DNA of 64,000 nucleotides from CADEEN01 sp963783785 (GCA_963783785.1 CAWAOQ010000008.1:62001-126000); one strand, 5' to 3'. Positions 10,638-19,868 are shown, counted from the first letter of the stretch. Notes: generated by a model not told the origin, from the letters alone. A program made the numbers and translations.

Positions 10638-11290
10638 TCAGTCGGCGAGGCGCAGGCCCAGCACGCGGCCATTGCGTGCGTCGATCTGGCACTCGTAGTT
10701 GAAGTACGTGGCCGGGTCCCGCATCGACGGCCGCGCGCGGCCCTGACCGCGCAGGTGGGCGATGCCGCTGCTGTCCTGGCTGAGCTGGCGCGTATCGGCC
10801 GCGAAGCTGAGCTCGGTGACATTGGGCCAGCGCTGTTTCAGGGCGCTGGCAGCAGCCGACTCGCACGCGACCGGCGAGAGATGGCTCAGGTCGGGTTCGA
10901 CGCTGCTGGGCGGCGGTGTGCGCCCGGGCGCGCCGGCGTCGCGCAACACCACGCCGGTGACCGTGGCCGTGCGGGTATCGTAGGTGCAGCTGTAGCTGAA
11001 GGACTGCGTGCCGTTGCGGCCGTGCGCAACCGCCCCGCGCCGCGCAAGGTGATCTCGACGGCGTCGGCGGCGCCGGGCAAGACGGTCGGCGGCGTGCTGA
11101 AGGCGGCCGGAGCTGCCGCGCCACGCGTGTCCCGCAGTGTTTCCTGCGCCGCGCGCTCGCACGCCGCAGCGGCTTCGCGGTGGACCGACGGCGCACTGGC
11201 GGGCGGCACCGGAGCAGGCGCGGGTTCAGACGCGGCGACGGTCCACCCCGTCGCCGTGGCCAACATCAACGCTGCTCCGCATCGCATCAT
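10638..11290 (-). CDS. Secreted protein of unknown function (frameshift near 11030)
   Basis: The start MMRCGAALMLATATGWTVAA (ATG at 11290) looks like a signal peptide, followed by a Pro/Ala-rich linker. After an apparent loss of one G in a G-run near 11030, the second frame reads GTQSFSYSCTYDTRTATVTG, then CESAAASALKQRWP and TYFNYECQIDARNGRV before the stop. The two C-terminal repeats of a YxC...(D)xRxxxVxG type suggest a duplicated small beta-rich domain stabilised by disulfides. I do not recognise the family. It lies downstream of msrA on the same strand (about 40 bp), so it may be co-transcribed. Confidence 0.6.
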
Positions 11291-11330
11291 GGTGCGCAGT
11301 GTAGAACGCGCGCGCCGTGCGGTCGCTGCC

Positions 11331-12011
11331 TTACTTGGAGGGGCCGGGCGGCACCGGCGGCCCGCCCCACAGTTGCACCAGGCGGTCATCGCGGCCGCAG
11401 CTGGTGCGGTAGTACTTGTAGCGCACCGGGTTCTTCTTGTAATAGTCCTGGTGGTAGTCCTCGGCCGCATAGAAGGGGCCGGCCAGGACGACCTCGGTCA
11501 CGATCGGCTCCTTGAACGGCTTGCTCTTCTCGAGCGCGGCCAGTGAGGCCTTGGCAGCCGCCAATTGCGCCGCATCGTGCACGAAGATCGCCGTGCGGTA
11601 GGGCGATCCGGCGTCGCAGAACTGGCGGTCCCTGGTCGTCGGGTCGATGGTTCGCCAGAAGTACTCGAGCAGTTGTTCGTAGCTCACGCGCTTCGGGTCG
11701 AAGACGATCTCGACCGCCTCGGCGTGGCCGGTCGTCTTGGCCGACACCTGCTCGTAGGTCGGGTTGGCGACCTTGCCGCCGATGTAGCCCGAGGTGGTCG
11801 AAATCACGCCGGGCACCTTGTCGAAGTCGGACTCGACACACCAGAAGCAGCCGCCGGCGAAAGTGGCCTTGGCCAGCCCGGCCGGTGGCGGCACGGTGGC
11901 CGCGCTGCCCTGTGCGCGCGGGCCGACGGGGAGCATCATTGCCGCGATGCCGATGACGACGGCGACCAGCGCGCCGAGCGTCCAGCGCATGGGAGCGCGC
12001 GCCGCCGTCAT
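11331..12011 (-). CDS. msrA: Peptide methionine-S-sulfoxide reductase, exported
   Basis: A 226-residue MsrA with an N-terminal hydrophobic signal/anchor (about residues 10-30). The catalytic motif is GGCFWCVESDF near residue 54, where the first Cys is the sulfenic-acid-forming nucleophile. It also has GYIGGKVANPTYEQV and GHAEAVEIVFDP. A Cys in YRTSCGRDD near the C-terminus may act as resolving residue. It reduces the S-epimer of methionine sulfoxide. The signal puts it in the periplasm or membrane-anchored. It is translationally coupled to msrB through an ATGA overlap at 12008-12011. Confidence 0.94.
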   Translation of the reverse strand: MTAARAPMRWTLGALVAVVIGIAAMMLPVGPRAQGSAATVPPPAGLAKATFAGGCFWCVESDFDKVPGVISTTSGYIGGKVANPTYEQVSAKTTGHAEAVEIVFDPKRVSYEQLLEYFWRTIDPTTRDRQFCDAGSPYRTAIFVHDAAQLAAAKASLAALEKSKPFKEPIVTEVVLAGPFYAAEDYHQDYYKKNPVRYKYYRTSCGRDDRLVQLWGGPPVPPGPSK

Positions 12012-12508
12012 GCGGCCTCCGGCACGAACTTCAGCGCAACGCCGTTGTTGCAGTAGCGCAAGCCGGTGGGCTTGGGTCCGTCATCGAAGACATGGCCATG
12101 GTGGCCGCCACAGCGCGCGCAGTGGTACTCCACGCGCGTCCAGCCGAACTTGAAGTCTCGCTTGGTGACGAAGACCCCTGGGAGTGTCGTGAAGAAGCTC
12201 GGCCAACCCGTGCCGCTATCGAACTTCATGTCGCTCTTGAACAGGGCCAGGTCGCAACCGGCGCAATGGTAGGTGCCCTTGCGCTTCTCGTTGTTGAGCG
12301 GGCTGGTGCCAGCGCGCTCGGTGCCTTCTTCGCGCAACACCTCGTATTGCGCGGGTGTCAGGCGTTGGCGCCATTGCGCGTCGGTCAGCAGCAGAGGTTC
12401 GATGCGTGGCGCAGCGGGCGCGGCGGGCGCGGCGGCGCGAGCTGTGCGGCCGGCAGCGCCAGCCAGCCCGAGACTGGAGAGCAGTCCGAGCCATTGACGA
12501 CGGGTCAT
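12008..12508 (-). CDS. msrB: Peptide methionine-R-sulfoxide reductase with twin-arginine signal
   Basis: A 166-residue MsrB. The N-terminus MTRRQWLGLLSSLGLAGAAG is a twin-arginine (Tat) signal, predicting export of a folded metalloprotein. The mature part carries zinc-binding CxxC pairs (CAGC and CARC), GTGWPSF, and the catalytic RYCNNGVAL Cys near the C-terminus. It reduces the R-epimer of methionine sulfoxide. With exported msrA directly downstream, the pair forms a periplasmic repair unit covering both stereoisomers. The electron donor is not encoded nearby. Confidence 0.94.
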   Translation of the reverse strand: MTRRQWLGLLSSLGLAGAAGRTARAAAPAAPAAPRIEPLLLTDAQWRQRLTPAQYEVLREEGTERAGTSPLNNEKRKGTYHCAGCDLALFKSDMKFDSGTGWPSFFTTLPGVFVTKRDFKFGWTRVEYHCARCGGHHGHVFDDGPKPTGLRYCNNGVALKFVPEAA

Positions 12509-12676
12509 ACGGTGTTCCTTGGTTGGGCGCGGTGGGCCGGTGAGCGTGTGTCGCCGCCGCGGCAGCGACCTTACAACACCACCAGCCGTGGATCCCGTTC
12601 GTGTCGAAGGGGTTCCGCACGGGTGGCCCGGCGCCGCGGCGGCCAGCGATGCCGCGGGCGCCCCAGCGGCACTCGC

Positions 12677-13373
12677 TCAGGCGGCGCGCCGCGACAGGCG
12701 GGGATCTTCCTCTTCGAAGAAGCCCGACGGCACGGGCTCGAGCTGGCCGTAGTCGTTGTTGTCGCCGTCGGCCAGCATCTCCTGGATCTCGGCCACCGGA
12801 ATCAGCGGGCGGCCGGACGGCGAGACGGGTGCTGGCGGCTGTGCCTGCGCAGGCGCGGCGGGCGACTTCGCGCTGAACAGCGCACGCGCCTCGGCGACCG
12901 TCGGCAACTCGTCTTCGTTCCATTCGTGCACGGTCACGCCAGCGGCCCGCAGCACGTTGACCAGCCGTTGGTGGCGCTTGGCGCTGCGCACGGATTCGTC
13001 GAGCGTGCGGACTTCGACCGCCGCCACGGCGCGGGAGCTGAAATCGCACACCAGCAGGTCGACGCCCAAGCCGGCCGGCGCGAGTCAGCCATTGGGCATA
13101 GGGATAGCGGGTGGGCACGCTGATGAAGCGCGACAGCGGCACCTGCGCCAGCACCACGTGGCTCGGCAGGGCACGGCGCAGGATCTCGAAGGCCTTGCGC
13201 TCGCCCAACGTCATCACGCGCACGGCCTGTGGCGGCCATGCCTGCACGGTGTCCAGCGACTCGTCGTGCGGCCGCGCGGCGTGCATCGCGCGGCGTCGCC
13301 ACCACAGCGCGCCCAGCAACAGGACGACCGAGGCGAGCATGGCGGCAGATGAAGTGGGATCGAGCAGGTTCAT
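12677..13373 (-). CDS. DUF2726 membrane-anchored restriction-endonuclease-fold protein (frameshift near 13068)
   Basis: Starts MNLLDPTSSAA with one N-terminal membrane segment (residues ~10-24). A DUF2726-type domain follows (GERKAFEILRRALP, VPLSRFISVP, YPYAQWL). An extra G near 13068 shifts frame; the next frame continues LGVDLLVCDFSSRAVAAVEV, resembling the D-x(n)-ExK-like core of PD-(D/E)xK folds, then a Pro/Ala linker and an acidic C-terminus. About 231 residues in total. The family is predicted to be nuclease-related, but its role is not known. No methylase or other defence gene is adjacent. Confidence 0.75.
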
Positions 13374-13620
13374 GGTGTTGGTGCGCTCCGAGGCGACTAG
13401 AAGCGGTCGATGGCTTTCCGGCGAGGCTAGGGTCGGTCGCGAGGCAGGGTCAAGCCCGCGCTTGCACGCTGCGGCAGGAAATGCCCAATTCTGCGCAAAC
13501 TGCAATCCGCGCGACGGCAATCGGTCGTCGTCGTCGCGGCCGCAGGCCTCCCGCCGGCGGCCTGCGAATACTCCCGTAGCATTCCCGACCGAATCAACGC
13601 GCCCCGCAGGCACACCGACG

Positions 13621-14560
13621 ATGGCCGTCAGCAACCTCCTGGCCCTGATCGACGACATCGCCACCGTGCTCGACGACGTGGCGGTGCTGACCAAGGTCGC
13701 CACCAAGAAGACCGCCGGCGTGCTGGGCGACGATCTGGCGCTCAATGCTCAACAGGTCGCCGGCGTGCGCGCCGACCGGGAATTGCCGGTGGTCTGGGCG
13801 GTCGCGAAGGGATCTCTGGTCAACAAGGTGATCCTCGTGCCCGCGGCACTGGCGGTCAGCGCGTTGGCGCCCTGGGCAGTGACGCCACTGCTGATGGTTG
13901 GTGGCCTGTTTCTCTGCTACGAGGGCTTCGAGAAGCTGGCCCACAGGTTCCTGGCCGACCGCAGCGAAGATCTCGCCCATCGGGCCGAACTGGCGCAGGC
14001 TCTCGTCGACCCGCACGCCGATCTGGCGGCATTGGAGCGTGACAAGATCAAGGGCGCCGTGCGCACCGATTTCGTTCTTTCGGCCGAGATCGTCGCGATC
14101 ACGCTCGGGACGGTTGCACAGGCGCCGTTCGCGACCCAGTTGTCGGTGCTGGCGGGCATCGCGCTGGTCATGACGGTCGGCGTCTACGGCCTCGTGGCGG
14201 CCATCGTCAAGCTCGATGACGGCGGGCTGGCGTTGTCGCGCCAGACCGGCGACGGCGCATGGCCACGGGCGCAGCGCGGGCTGGGACGTGCGATCCTGGC
14301 TCTGGCGCCGTGGCTGATGAAGGGCTTGTCGATCGCCGGCACCGCGGCGATGTTCCTGGTCGGTGGGGGCATCCTGACGCATGGCCTGCCGGCACTGCAC
14401 CACGCCATCGGGCATGCGCTGGGCGATCGCGCTGCCGACGCTGCAGGCGGTCGGGCCGATGCTCGCCGATGCCGTCGTCGGCGTGGTCGCCGGCGCTGTG
14501 GTGCTGGCGGGCGTGTCACTGGTGCGAAGACTCTGGCGTGGCCATCCGCGCGTGGCTTGA
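13621..14560 (+). CDS. yedI: DUF808/YedI-family inner membrane protein (frameshift near 14423)
   Basis: Starts MAVSNLLALIDDIATVLDDV and carries KVATKKTAGVLGDDLALNAQ, both characteristic of DUF808. About six to seven membrane segments follow, including VILVPAALAVSALAPW and a helix after GGLFLCYEGFEKL. One extra base near 14423 breaks the frame in the last ~45 residues; the corrected frame ends with VVGVVAGAVVLAGVSLVRRL at TGA 14560. About 312 residues, as in E. coli YedI. Function unknown. Confidence 0.88.
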
Positions 14561-14668
14561 CAGGCGACCGGGTGGCGCAGGTCAACCGATGGCGCGGCAC
14601 GCCGTTACAGTGTCGCTGCTGCGCATGCCGAACCGCGTGCAGCACCCATCCATCTCCGGAGACCACCA

Positions 14669-15133
14669 ATGATCAAGTTTCTCGTCGCCGCATTTGCGGC
14701 GTTGTTCGCAGCAGCGGCGTTCGCTGCGGTCGATGTCAACAAGGCCACCCAGGCCGAACTCGAATCGGTCAAGGGCGTCGGGCCTGCAATCGCAGGCAAG
14801 ATCCTCGATGAGCGCAAGAAGGGTGCATTCAAGGACTGGGCCGACTTGGTCAACCGCGTCGACGGCGTGGGCGAGACCAACGCCGCCAAGTTCTCGGCCG
14901 AGGGCATGACCGTCGGCGGCGCTGCATTCAAGGGTGCCGCACCGGCGGCCAAGAAGGACGACAAGCCCGCGGCCAAGGCGGCCGCACCTGCCGCCGCGCC
15001 GACGGCCGCCAAGCCCGCTGCGCCGGTCGCTGCAGCAACGCCGGCGGCGAAGCCCGAAGCCAAGCCCGCCGCGAAGGACGAAAAGAAGACCGCCGCCCCG
15101 GCGCCTGCTTCTGCGCCGGCTGCCAAGAAGTAA
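14669..15133 (+). CDS. Secreted ComEA-like helix-hairpin-helix protein with Ala/Pro/Lys-rich tail
   Basis: A 154-residue protein with a signal peptide (residues 1-19, cleavage after AFA). A ComEA-type HhH domain follows (VNKATQAELESVKGVGPAIA, about residues 23-42, plus NRVDGVGETNAAK), which in the family binds double-stranded DNA non-specifically. From about residue 88 on, the chain is a low-complexity Ala/Pro/Lys tail, probably disordered and basic. Single-domain ComEA homologues act in periplasmic DNA uptake in competence, but no other com gene is nearby. The transcript probably ends at the hairpin at 15159-15181. Confidence 0.85.
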   Translation: MIKFLVAAFAALFAAAAFAAVDVNKATQAELESVKGVGPAIAGKILDERKKGAFKDWADLVNRVDGVGETNAAKFSAEGMTVGGAAFKGAAPAAKKDDKPAAKAAAPAAAPTAAKPAAPVAAATPAAKPEAKPAAKDEKKTAAPAPASAPAAKK

Positions 15134-15158
15134 CGCGTCGCTCGCGCGCGGCGACCAG

Positions 15159-15181
15159 GACGCCCCGCCACGCGGGGCGTC
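15159..15181. terminator. Perfect 10-bp hairpin between convergent genes
   Basis: GACGCCCCGC (15159-15168) and GCGGGGCGTC (15172-15181) form a perfect 10-bp stem with a 3-nt loop. It lies between the convergent ComEA-like gene (stop 15133) and the DUF2853 gene (stop 15192). On the plus strand it is followed by the weakly T-rich GTCTCTT. It probably serves as terminator for the plus-strand gene and possibly in both directions. Confidence 0.65.
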
Positions 15182-15191
15182 GTCTCTTGGA

Positions 15192-15344
15192 TCAGGCCAG
15201 CTTGCCGAGCTGTCGCAAGTCGGCCGAAACCAGTGACGAGTCGGCATTGCGCAGCGCGATGCCGCAGTACTTGACGATCTCTGCCACCGCGGCTTCGTTG
15301 ACGGGGCGCGTGTATTTCGCGATGTCGGCGCTGTGCCTGCTCAT
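15192..15344 (-). CDS. Short DUF2853-like protein
   Basis: A 50-residue frame from ATG 15344 to TGA 15192-15194, preceded by a strong GAGGAGG site at about 15349-15355. It reads HSADIAKYTRPVNEAAVAEI, then VKYCGIALRNADSSLVS and ends RQLGKLA. The KYCGIALRNxDSSLVS block is the signature of the DUF2853 family, whose usual members are about twice this length. Here the C-terminal half is missing or replaced. Function unknown. The strong ribosome binding site and family motif make it a real small gene. Confidence 0.72.
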   Translation of the reverse strand: MSRHSADIAKYTRPVNEAAVAEIVKYCGIALRNADSSLVSADLRQLGKLA

Positions 15345-15454
15345 GCAATCCTCCTCGGGTGTCATTGGCGGGGCGCCGCCGGCGTTGATGGCGCCCCGTG
15401 CAACTGGTCACGCAGGCGTGCAGGTGTCGCGAGATGACATGCGTTGTCGCTGGC

Positions 15455-17237
15455 TTATCTGGCCCAGGTGTCCTTCAGTCCGGCAATGCGGTTGAACACC
15501 GGCCGCCCGGCGCGGTGGTCGACACGGTCGCTGACGAAGTAGCCATGGCGCTCGAACTGCAGCCGCGTCTCAGGCGCCAGGGCGCCGAGCGCGGGTTCGA
15601 CGAACCCGTGCACGACGCGCACGCTGGCGGGGTTCAACACGGACTTGAAATCGCGCCCGCCGGCCTCGGGCTGGTCTTCGGTGAATAGGCGTTCATACAG
15701 CCGCAGTTCGGCCGCAATGGCGTCGTGCGCACCGACCCAGGTGATGGTGCCCTTGACCTTGACCGCATCCGCGCCCGGCGTGCCGCTCTTCGTATCGGGC
15801 AGCACGCGGGCCTGCACGGCGACGATGCGGCCATCGCCATCCTTGGTGCATCCGGTGCACTCGACGATCACGCCGTACTTCAGCCGCACCTTGTTGCCAG
15901 GAAACAGGCGGAAGAAACCCTTGGCCGGCACTTCGGCGAAGTCATCGCGCTCGATCCACAGTGCCGGACCGAGACTGAACGAGCGCAGGCCGAGCTCGGG
16001 CCGCTGCGGGTGCACTGGCGCACTGCACGGTTCGGTCTCGGCGCGTGCCGAAGACCGCGCTCCAGTTGGTCAGCTCGAGCTTCAACGGGTCGATCACGGC
16101 GCAGGCCCGTCCCGCGTTGGGCTCGAGGTCGTCGCGCAGCGCGCCGTCGAGGCTGGCGTAGTCGGTCCAGCCGCCGGCCTTGCTGGCACCGGTGCGCTCG
16201 GCCAGCAGGCGCAGGCTCGCGGGCGTGTAGCCGCGCCGGCGCAGGCCGGCGATGGTCGGCATGCGCGGATCGTCCCAGCCGCCGACGATGCCTTCCTCGA
16301 CCAGCTGACGCAGCTTGCGCTTGCTGGTCACGATGCCGGTCACGTTCAGCCGCGCGAATTCGTACTGGTGCGGTCGCGGCTGCGCCAGCAGGCCGAGCTC
16401 GCAGAGGTGGTCGAGCAGCCAGTCGTAGAAGGGGCGCTGGTCTTCGAACTCCAGCGTGCAGATGCTGTGGGTGATGTTCTCCAGCGCGTCCTCGATCGGG
16501 TGCGCGTAGGTGTACATCGGATAGATGCACCAGCGGTCGCCGGTGTTGTGGTGCGTCGCGCGCTTGATGCGGTAGAGCGCCGGGTCGCGCAGGTTGATGT
16601 TGGGCGACGCCATGTCGATGCGCGCGCGCAGCACCGCGGCACCGTCGGCCAACTGGCCGTCGCGCATCGCGCGAAAGCGCGCCAGGTTCTCGGCCGGCGT
16701 GCGATTGCGGTACGGGCTGTCGGTGCCGGGCGTGTTGAAGTCGCCGCGGCGGGCGCGCATCTCGTCGGCGCTCTGCTCGTCGACATAGGCCAGCCCGGCC
16801 TCGATCAGCGCCTCCGCGGCGCGGTACATGAAGTCGAAGTAGTTGCTGGCGTAGTAGAGGTGCGAGATGCCGTTGGCGTGCCAGTCGAAGCCCAGCCACT
16901 GCACCGCGTCGAGGATCGCATCGACGTACTCCTGCTCTTCCTTCTCGGGGTTGGTGTCGTCGAAGCGCAGGTGGCACACGCCGCCGTAGTCGCGCGCCAG
17001 GCCGAAGTTCAGGCAGATGCTCTTGGCGTGGCCGATGTGCAGGTAGCCATTGGGCTCGGGCGGAAAACGGGTGCGAATGCGCGCCGTGTCGATCGGCCCG
17101 GCGGCATGGTGCGCCGCGTCGCCCGGCGTGCCGGCAAAGTGTCGCCCCGCGTAGGTGCCGGCCTCCAGGTCGCGCTCGATGATCTGGCGCAGGAAATTGC
17201 TCGGCTTGGGCGTGGGTTCGTCTTTGGCAGCGGACAT
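15455..17237 (-). CDS. glnS: Glutaminyl-tRNA synthetase (frameshift near 16042)
   Basis: A class I tRNA synthetase charging tRNA-Gln. From ATG 17237 it reads PPEPNGYLHIGHAKS (HIGH motif), LRFDDTNPEKEEQEYV, IYPMYTYAHPIEDA and VTSKRKLRQLV (KMSKS-like). Near 16042, in a CG-repeat, the frame breaks after AVFGT; the second frame resumes at VHPQRPELG, then LWIERDDF and the C-terminal anticodon-binding beta-barrels to the stop at 15455. Combined length is about 594 residues. The break needs one base removed or two added. An essential-type enzyme, so it is likely intact in the cell. Confidence 0.96.
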
Positions 17238-17403
17238 GCAGGGCGATCGCTTCGGGGTTCGGCCGATTCTATCGAGCGGTCTTTGTCGTAACGGTTGCTT
17301 GCACCTGAAGTCGACGCTTCGGTGCACGCCGCCGCTGCGGCTGGCGTTGTCTGCACAGGCCGGTCGCATATCGCTCCGGCCGATAACGAGCAAGGAGTGT
17401 CCC

Positions 17404-17769
17404 GTGATCGTCAAGTCCACCCTCTTCAAAGCGACGCTGGCACTGGCCGCCGGCCTGACGGCAGCGAGCGTGCAGGCACGCGACGTGACTTGGTCGGTCG
17501 GCATCAACGCGCCGCTGCCCACCGGCGTCAGCATCGGTACCGTGATCTCCAACGGCCCCGTCTACCACCCTGCGCCACTGGTGTACGAAATGCCGGTGGT
17601 GTTGCCGCCGCCGCTGATCATGCGGCCCGCCCCGGTGGTGTACATGCCTCAGCCGGTGTACGTGCCCCAGCGCGTCGTGTATGCGCCGGTCTGGGTGCCA
17701 CCGGGTCACGGCCAGGCGCGATGGACGCACAAGCACCATCGCCACGATCGCTATCGCTACGGCGACTGA
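17404..17769 (+). CDS. Small secreted Pro/Val/Tyr-rich protein
   Basis: A 121-residue protein starting at GTG 17404, fixed by AAGGAG about 7 bp upstream (17391-17396). A signal peptide ends near VQA-RD (residue ~25). The mature part begins WSVGINAPLPTGVSIG, then has repeated Pro/Val/Tyr stretches (PAPVVYMPQPVYVPQRVVYA) and a His/Arg-rich basic end (HKHHRHDRYRYGD). This composition is common among uncharacterised envelope proteins of Burkholderiales. The His-rich end could bind metal, but that is speculation. The stop codon lies in the hairpin at 17766-17788. Confidence 0.75.
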   Translation: MIVKSTLFKATLALAAGLTAASVQARDVTWSVGINAPLPTGVSIGTVISNGPVYHPAPLVYEMPVVLPPPLIMRPAPVVYMPQPVYVPQRVVYAPVWVPPGHGQARWTHKHHRHDRYRYGD

Positions 17770-17788
17770 CGCGCGCCCGCCGCGTCAG
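17766..17788. terminator. Inverted repeat holding the stop codons of two convergent genes
   Basis: CTGACGCG (17766-17773) and CGCGTCAG (17781-17788) form a perfect 8-bp stem with a 7-nt loop. The plus-strand stop (TGA 17767-17769) lies in one arm and the minus-strand stop (TCA 17785-17787) in the other, so the two genes are only 15 bp apart. No T-run follows on either strand. It is probably a compact shared terminator or transcript-end structure. Confidence 0.5.
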
Positions 17789-18258
17789 CCGTTCAAGCGC
17801 GCGCGGATCGCTTCGATGCGGGCGCGGTTGACGCCGAAGTCATTGCTGCCGACGCGGGAGGCCGAGCGCACATGGATCACACCGGCCGCCGGGTCGAACC
17901 AGAACTCGGTGTCATCGACGAAGCGCATCAACCTCGTCGTGAACTGCACATAGAGGTAGTCGGACCGGCGCTCGACGATGCGCGCGCCCGCCATGCCCTC
18001 GACGATCTGCGCCAGCCGGGCCATGCTCGCCGGGCCGTCGCCCTTGACGGACAGCGGCTCGATCGCCGCAGCCCCACGCCGCGGGTGGTCGGGCCACAGT
18101 CCGGCCTGGCTGCTGACGCTGTTGGGCGTTGTCGACGGCGGCTTCAGCCTGCCTTCGCGCACGCCCAGGTCCCCTGGCGGTCGGCCGGAGAAGGCGCCAA
18201 AGCGCGCAGCGGCGAAGAGGGCTGCCACGGCGACGAGCAGCCAGATCAGGACTTGCAC
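17785..18258 (-). CDS. DUF1499 family protein with N-terminal membrane anchor
   Basis: A 157-residue protein. One N-terminal hydrophobic segment (LIWLLVAVAALFAAARFGAF, residues 4-23) is followed by the DUF1499 domain: TTPNSVSSQAG, then MARLAQIVEGM, YLYVQFTTRLMRFVDDTEFW, VIHVRSASRVGSND and a C-terminal RARIEAIRARL helix. Length and motifs match DUF1499 well. Function unknown. It lies 11 bp downstream of yjgR on the same strand, so the two may be one unit. Confidence 0.88.
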   Translation of the reverse strand: MQVLIWLLVAVAALFAAARFGAFSGRPPGDLGVREGRLKPPSTTPNSVSSQAGLWPDHPRRGAAAIEPLSVKGDGPASMARLAQIVEGMAGARIVERRSDYLYVQFTTRLMRFVDDTEFWFDPAAGVIHVRSASRVGSNDFGVNRARIEAIRARLNG

Positions 18259-18269
18259 TGCGCGTCGCC

Positions 18270-19805
18270 TCAGCGGCGGCGGCCACCGCCGAGCAGCGAA
18301 CCCAGCACGCCGCGCACGATCTCGCGGCCGACCGCCGAGCCGACGCTGCGCACCGCACTGCGGGCGGCCGATTCGGCCAGGCCTTCATGCTTGCCGCCGC
18401 GTGGTCCGGTGCTGCCGAACAGCACGCGGCCCAGGCTGCCCATCAGGCCACCGCCGTCGTCCTGCGCCGGCGTGGCAGGTGCCTGGCCGGGAGCCTGCGT
18501 CTGGATGGCCTCGCCCGCGTCGGCCGAGGCCCTCGAGCGGACCTTCAGCATCTCGTAGGCCGACTCGCGGTCGACTGTCTTTTCATAGACGCCGGCCACC
18601 AGCGAGCTGGCGATCAGGGCCTTGCGCTGCTGGGGCGTGATCGGCCCGATCTGACTGCCCGGGGGCAGCACGAACACGCGCTCGGTCACGCTGGGGCGGC
18701 CCTTGCTGTCCAGAAAACTGACCAGTGCCTCGCCGACGGCCAGCTCGGTGATCGCGGTTTCGACATCGAGCCCCGGGTTGGCGCGCATCGTGCTGGCGGC
18801 CGCCTTCACCGCCTTCTGGTCGCGCGGCGTGAAGGCGCGCAGCGCATGCTGCACGCGGTTGCCGAGTTGCGCCAGCACGGTATCGGGTATGTCGAGCGGG
18901 TTCTGTGTCACGAAATACACGCCGACACCCTTGCTGCGCACCAGCCGAACGACCAGTTCGATGCGCTCGATCAGCGCCTTCGGCGCATCGGTGAACAGCA
19001 GGTGCGCTTCGTCGAAGAAGAACACCAGTTTCGGCTTCTCCGGGTCGCCGATCTCGGGCAGCGCCTCGAACAGCTCCGACAGCATCCACAGCAGGAAGGT
19101 TGCGTACAGCCGCGGCGAGGTCATCAGCTTGTCGGCAGTGAGGATGTTGACCACGCCCTTGCCGTCGACGGTCTGCATGAAGTCGTCGATCGACAGCATC
19201 GGCTCGCCGAAGAACTTGTCGCCGCCTTGCTCCTCGATCTGCATCAGGCCGCGCTGGATCGCGCCGACGCTGGCCGCGCTGATGTTGCCGTACTCGGTGG
19301 TGAACGCCTTGGCGTTGTCGCCGACGTGCTGCAGCATCGCACGCAGGTCCTTCAGATCGAGCAATGCCATGCCGTTGTCGTCGGCGATCTTGAACACCAG
19401 GTTGAGCACGCCGGCCTGGGTCTCGTTCAACGCCAGCATGCGCGACAGCAGCAGCGGGCCCATGTCGGAAACGGTGGCCCGCACCGGGTGGCCTTGCTCG
19501 CCGAAGACGTCCCACAAGGTCGCTGGACAGGCGGCCGGCTCGGGGGCGGGCAGGCCGCGCTCGGCGATGGTCTTCGCGACCTTCTCCGGCAGCGAACCCT
19601 TTTGCGTGATGCCGGTGAGGTCGCCCTTGACGTCGGCCATGAACACCGGCACGCCGATCTTCGAGAAGTTCTCGGCCAGCGTCTGCAGCGTGATCGTCTT
19701 GCCGGTGCCGGTGGCGCCGGTGATCAGCCCGTGGCGATTGGCCAGGCCGGGCAACAAGTGGCATTCGGTGTCGCCGTGCTTGGCAACCAGGATCGCTTCG
19801 GCCAT
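18270..19805 (-). CDS. yjgR: HerA/YjgR-like P-loop ATPase (DUF853)
   Basis: A 511-residue protein of the HerA-FtsK superfamily. Walker A is GATGTGKT (residues 30-37) within NRHGLITGATGTGKTITLQT; Walker B is KLVFFFDEAHLL; a QNPLDIPDTVLAQLGNRVQH motif follows. The Gly/Arg-rich C-terminus ends GGGRRR. It is annotated as a DUF853 helicase-like ATPase in many proteobacteria, but a NurA-type nuclease partner is absent and its role is uncertain. It diverges from yebC with 63 bp between start codons. Confidence 0.9.
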   Translation of the reverse strand: MAEAILVAKHGDTECHLLPGLANRHGLITGATGTGKTITLQTLAENFSKIGVPVFMADVKGDLTGITQKGSLPEKVAKTIAERGLPAPEPAACPATLWDVFGEQGHPVRATVSDMGPLLLSRMLALNETQAGVLNLVFKIADDNGMALLDLKDLRAMLQHVGDNAKAFTTEYGNISAASVGAIQRGLMQIEEQGGDKFFGEPMLSIDDFMQTVDGKGVVNILTADKLMTSPRLYATFLLWMLSELFEALPEIGDPEKPKLVFFFDEAHLLFTDAPKALIERIELVVRLVRSKGVGVYFVTQNPLDIPDTVLAQLGNRVQHALRAFTPRDQKAVKAAASTMRANPGLDVETAITELAVGEALVSFLDSKGRPSVTERVFVLPPGSQIGPITPQQRKALIASSLVAGVYEKTVDRESAYEMLKVRSRASADAGEAIQTQAPGQAPATPAQDDGGGLMGSLGRVLFGSTGPRGGKHEGLAESAARSAVRSVGSAVGREIVRGVLGSLLGGGRRR

Positions 19806-19868
19806 GGTTCAAACCCCTCGAACTAAAATCGAGCGCATCGTAAGCGCAAACAGAAAAGAGTCGCATCC

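Noticed and set aside
12500..12676. Possible tRNA-like or leftover coding sequence between msrB and DUF2726
   Set aside because: No cloverleaf could be formed and no T-loop consensus or start codon with a ribosome site is present.
15645..17291. A 548-codon plus-strand open frame opposite glnS
   Set aside because: Antisense of a frameshifted but unmistakable glutaminyl-tRNA synthetase.
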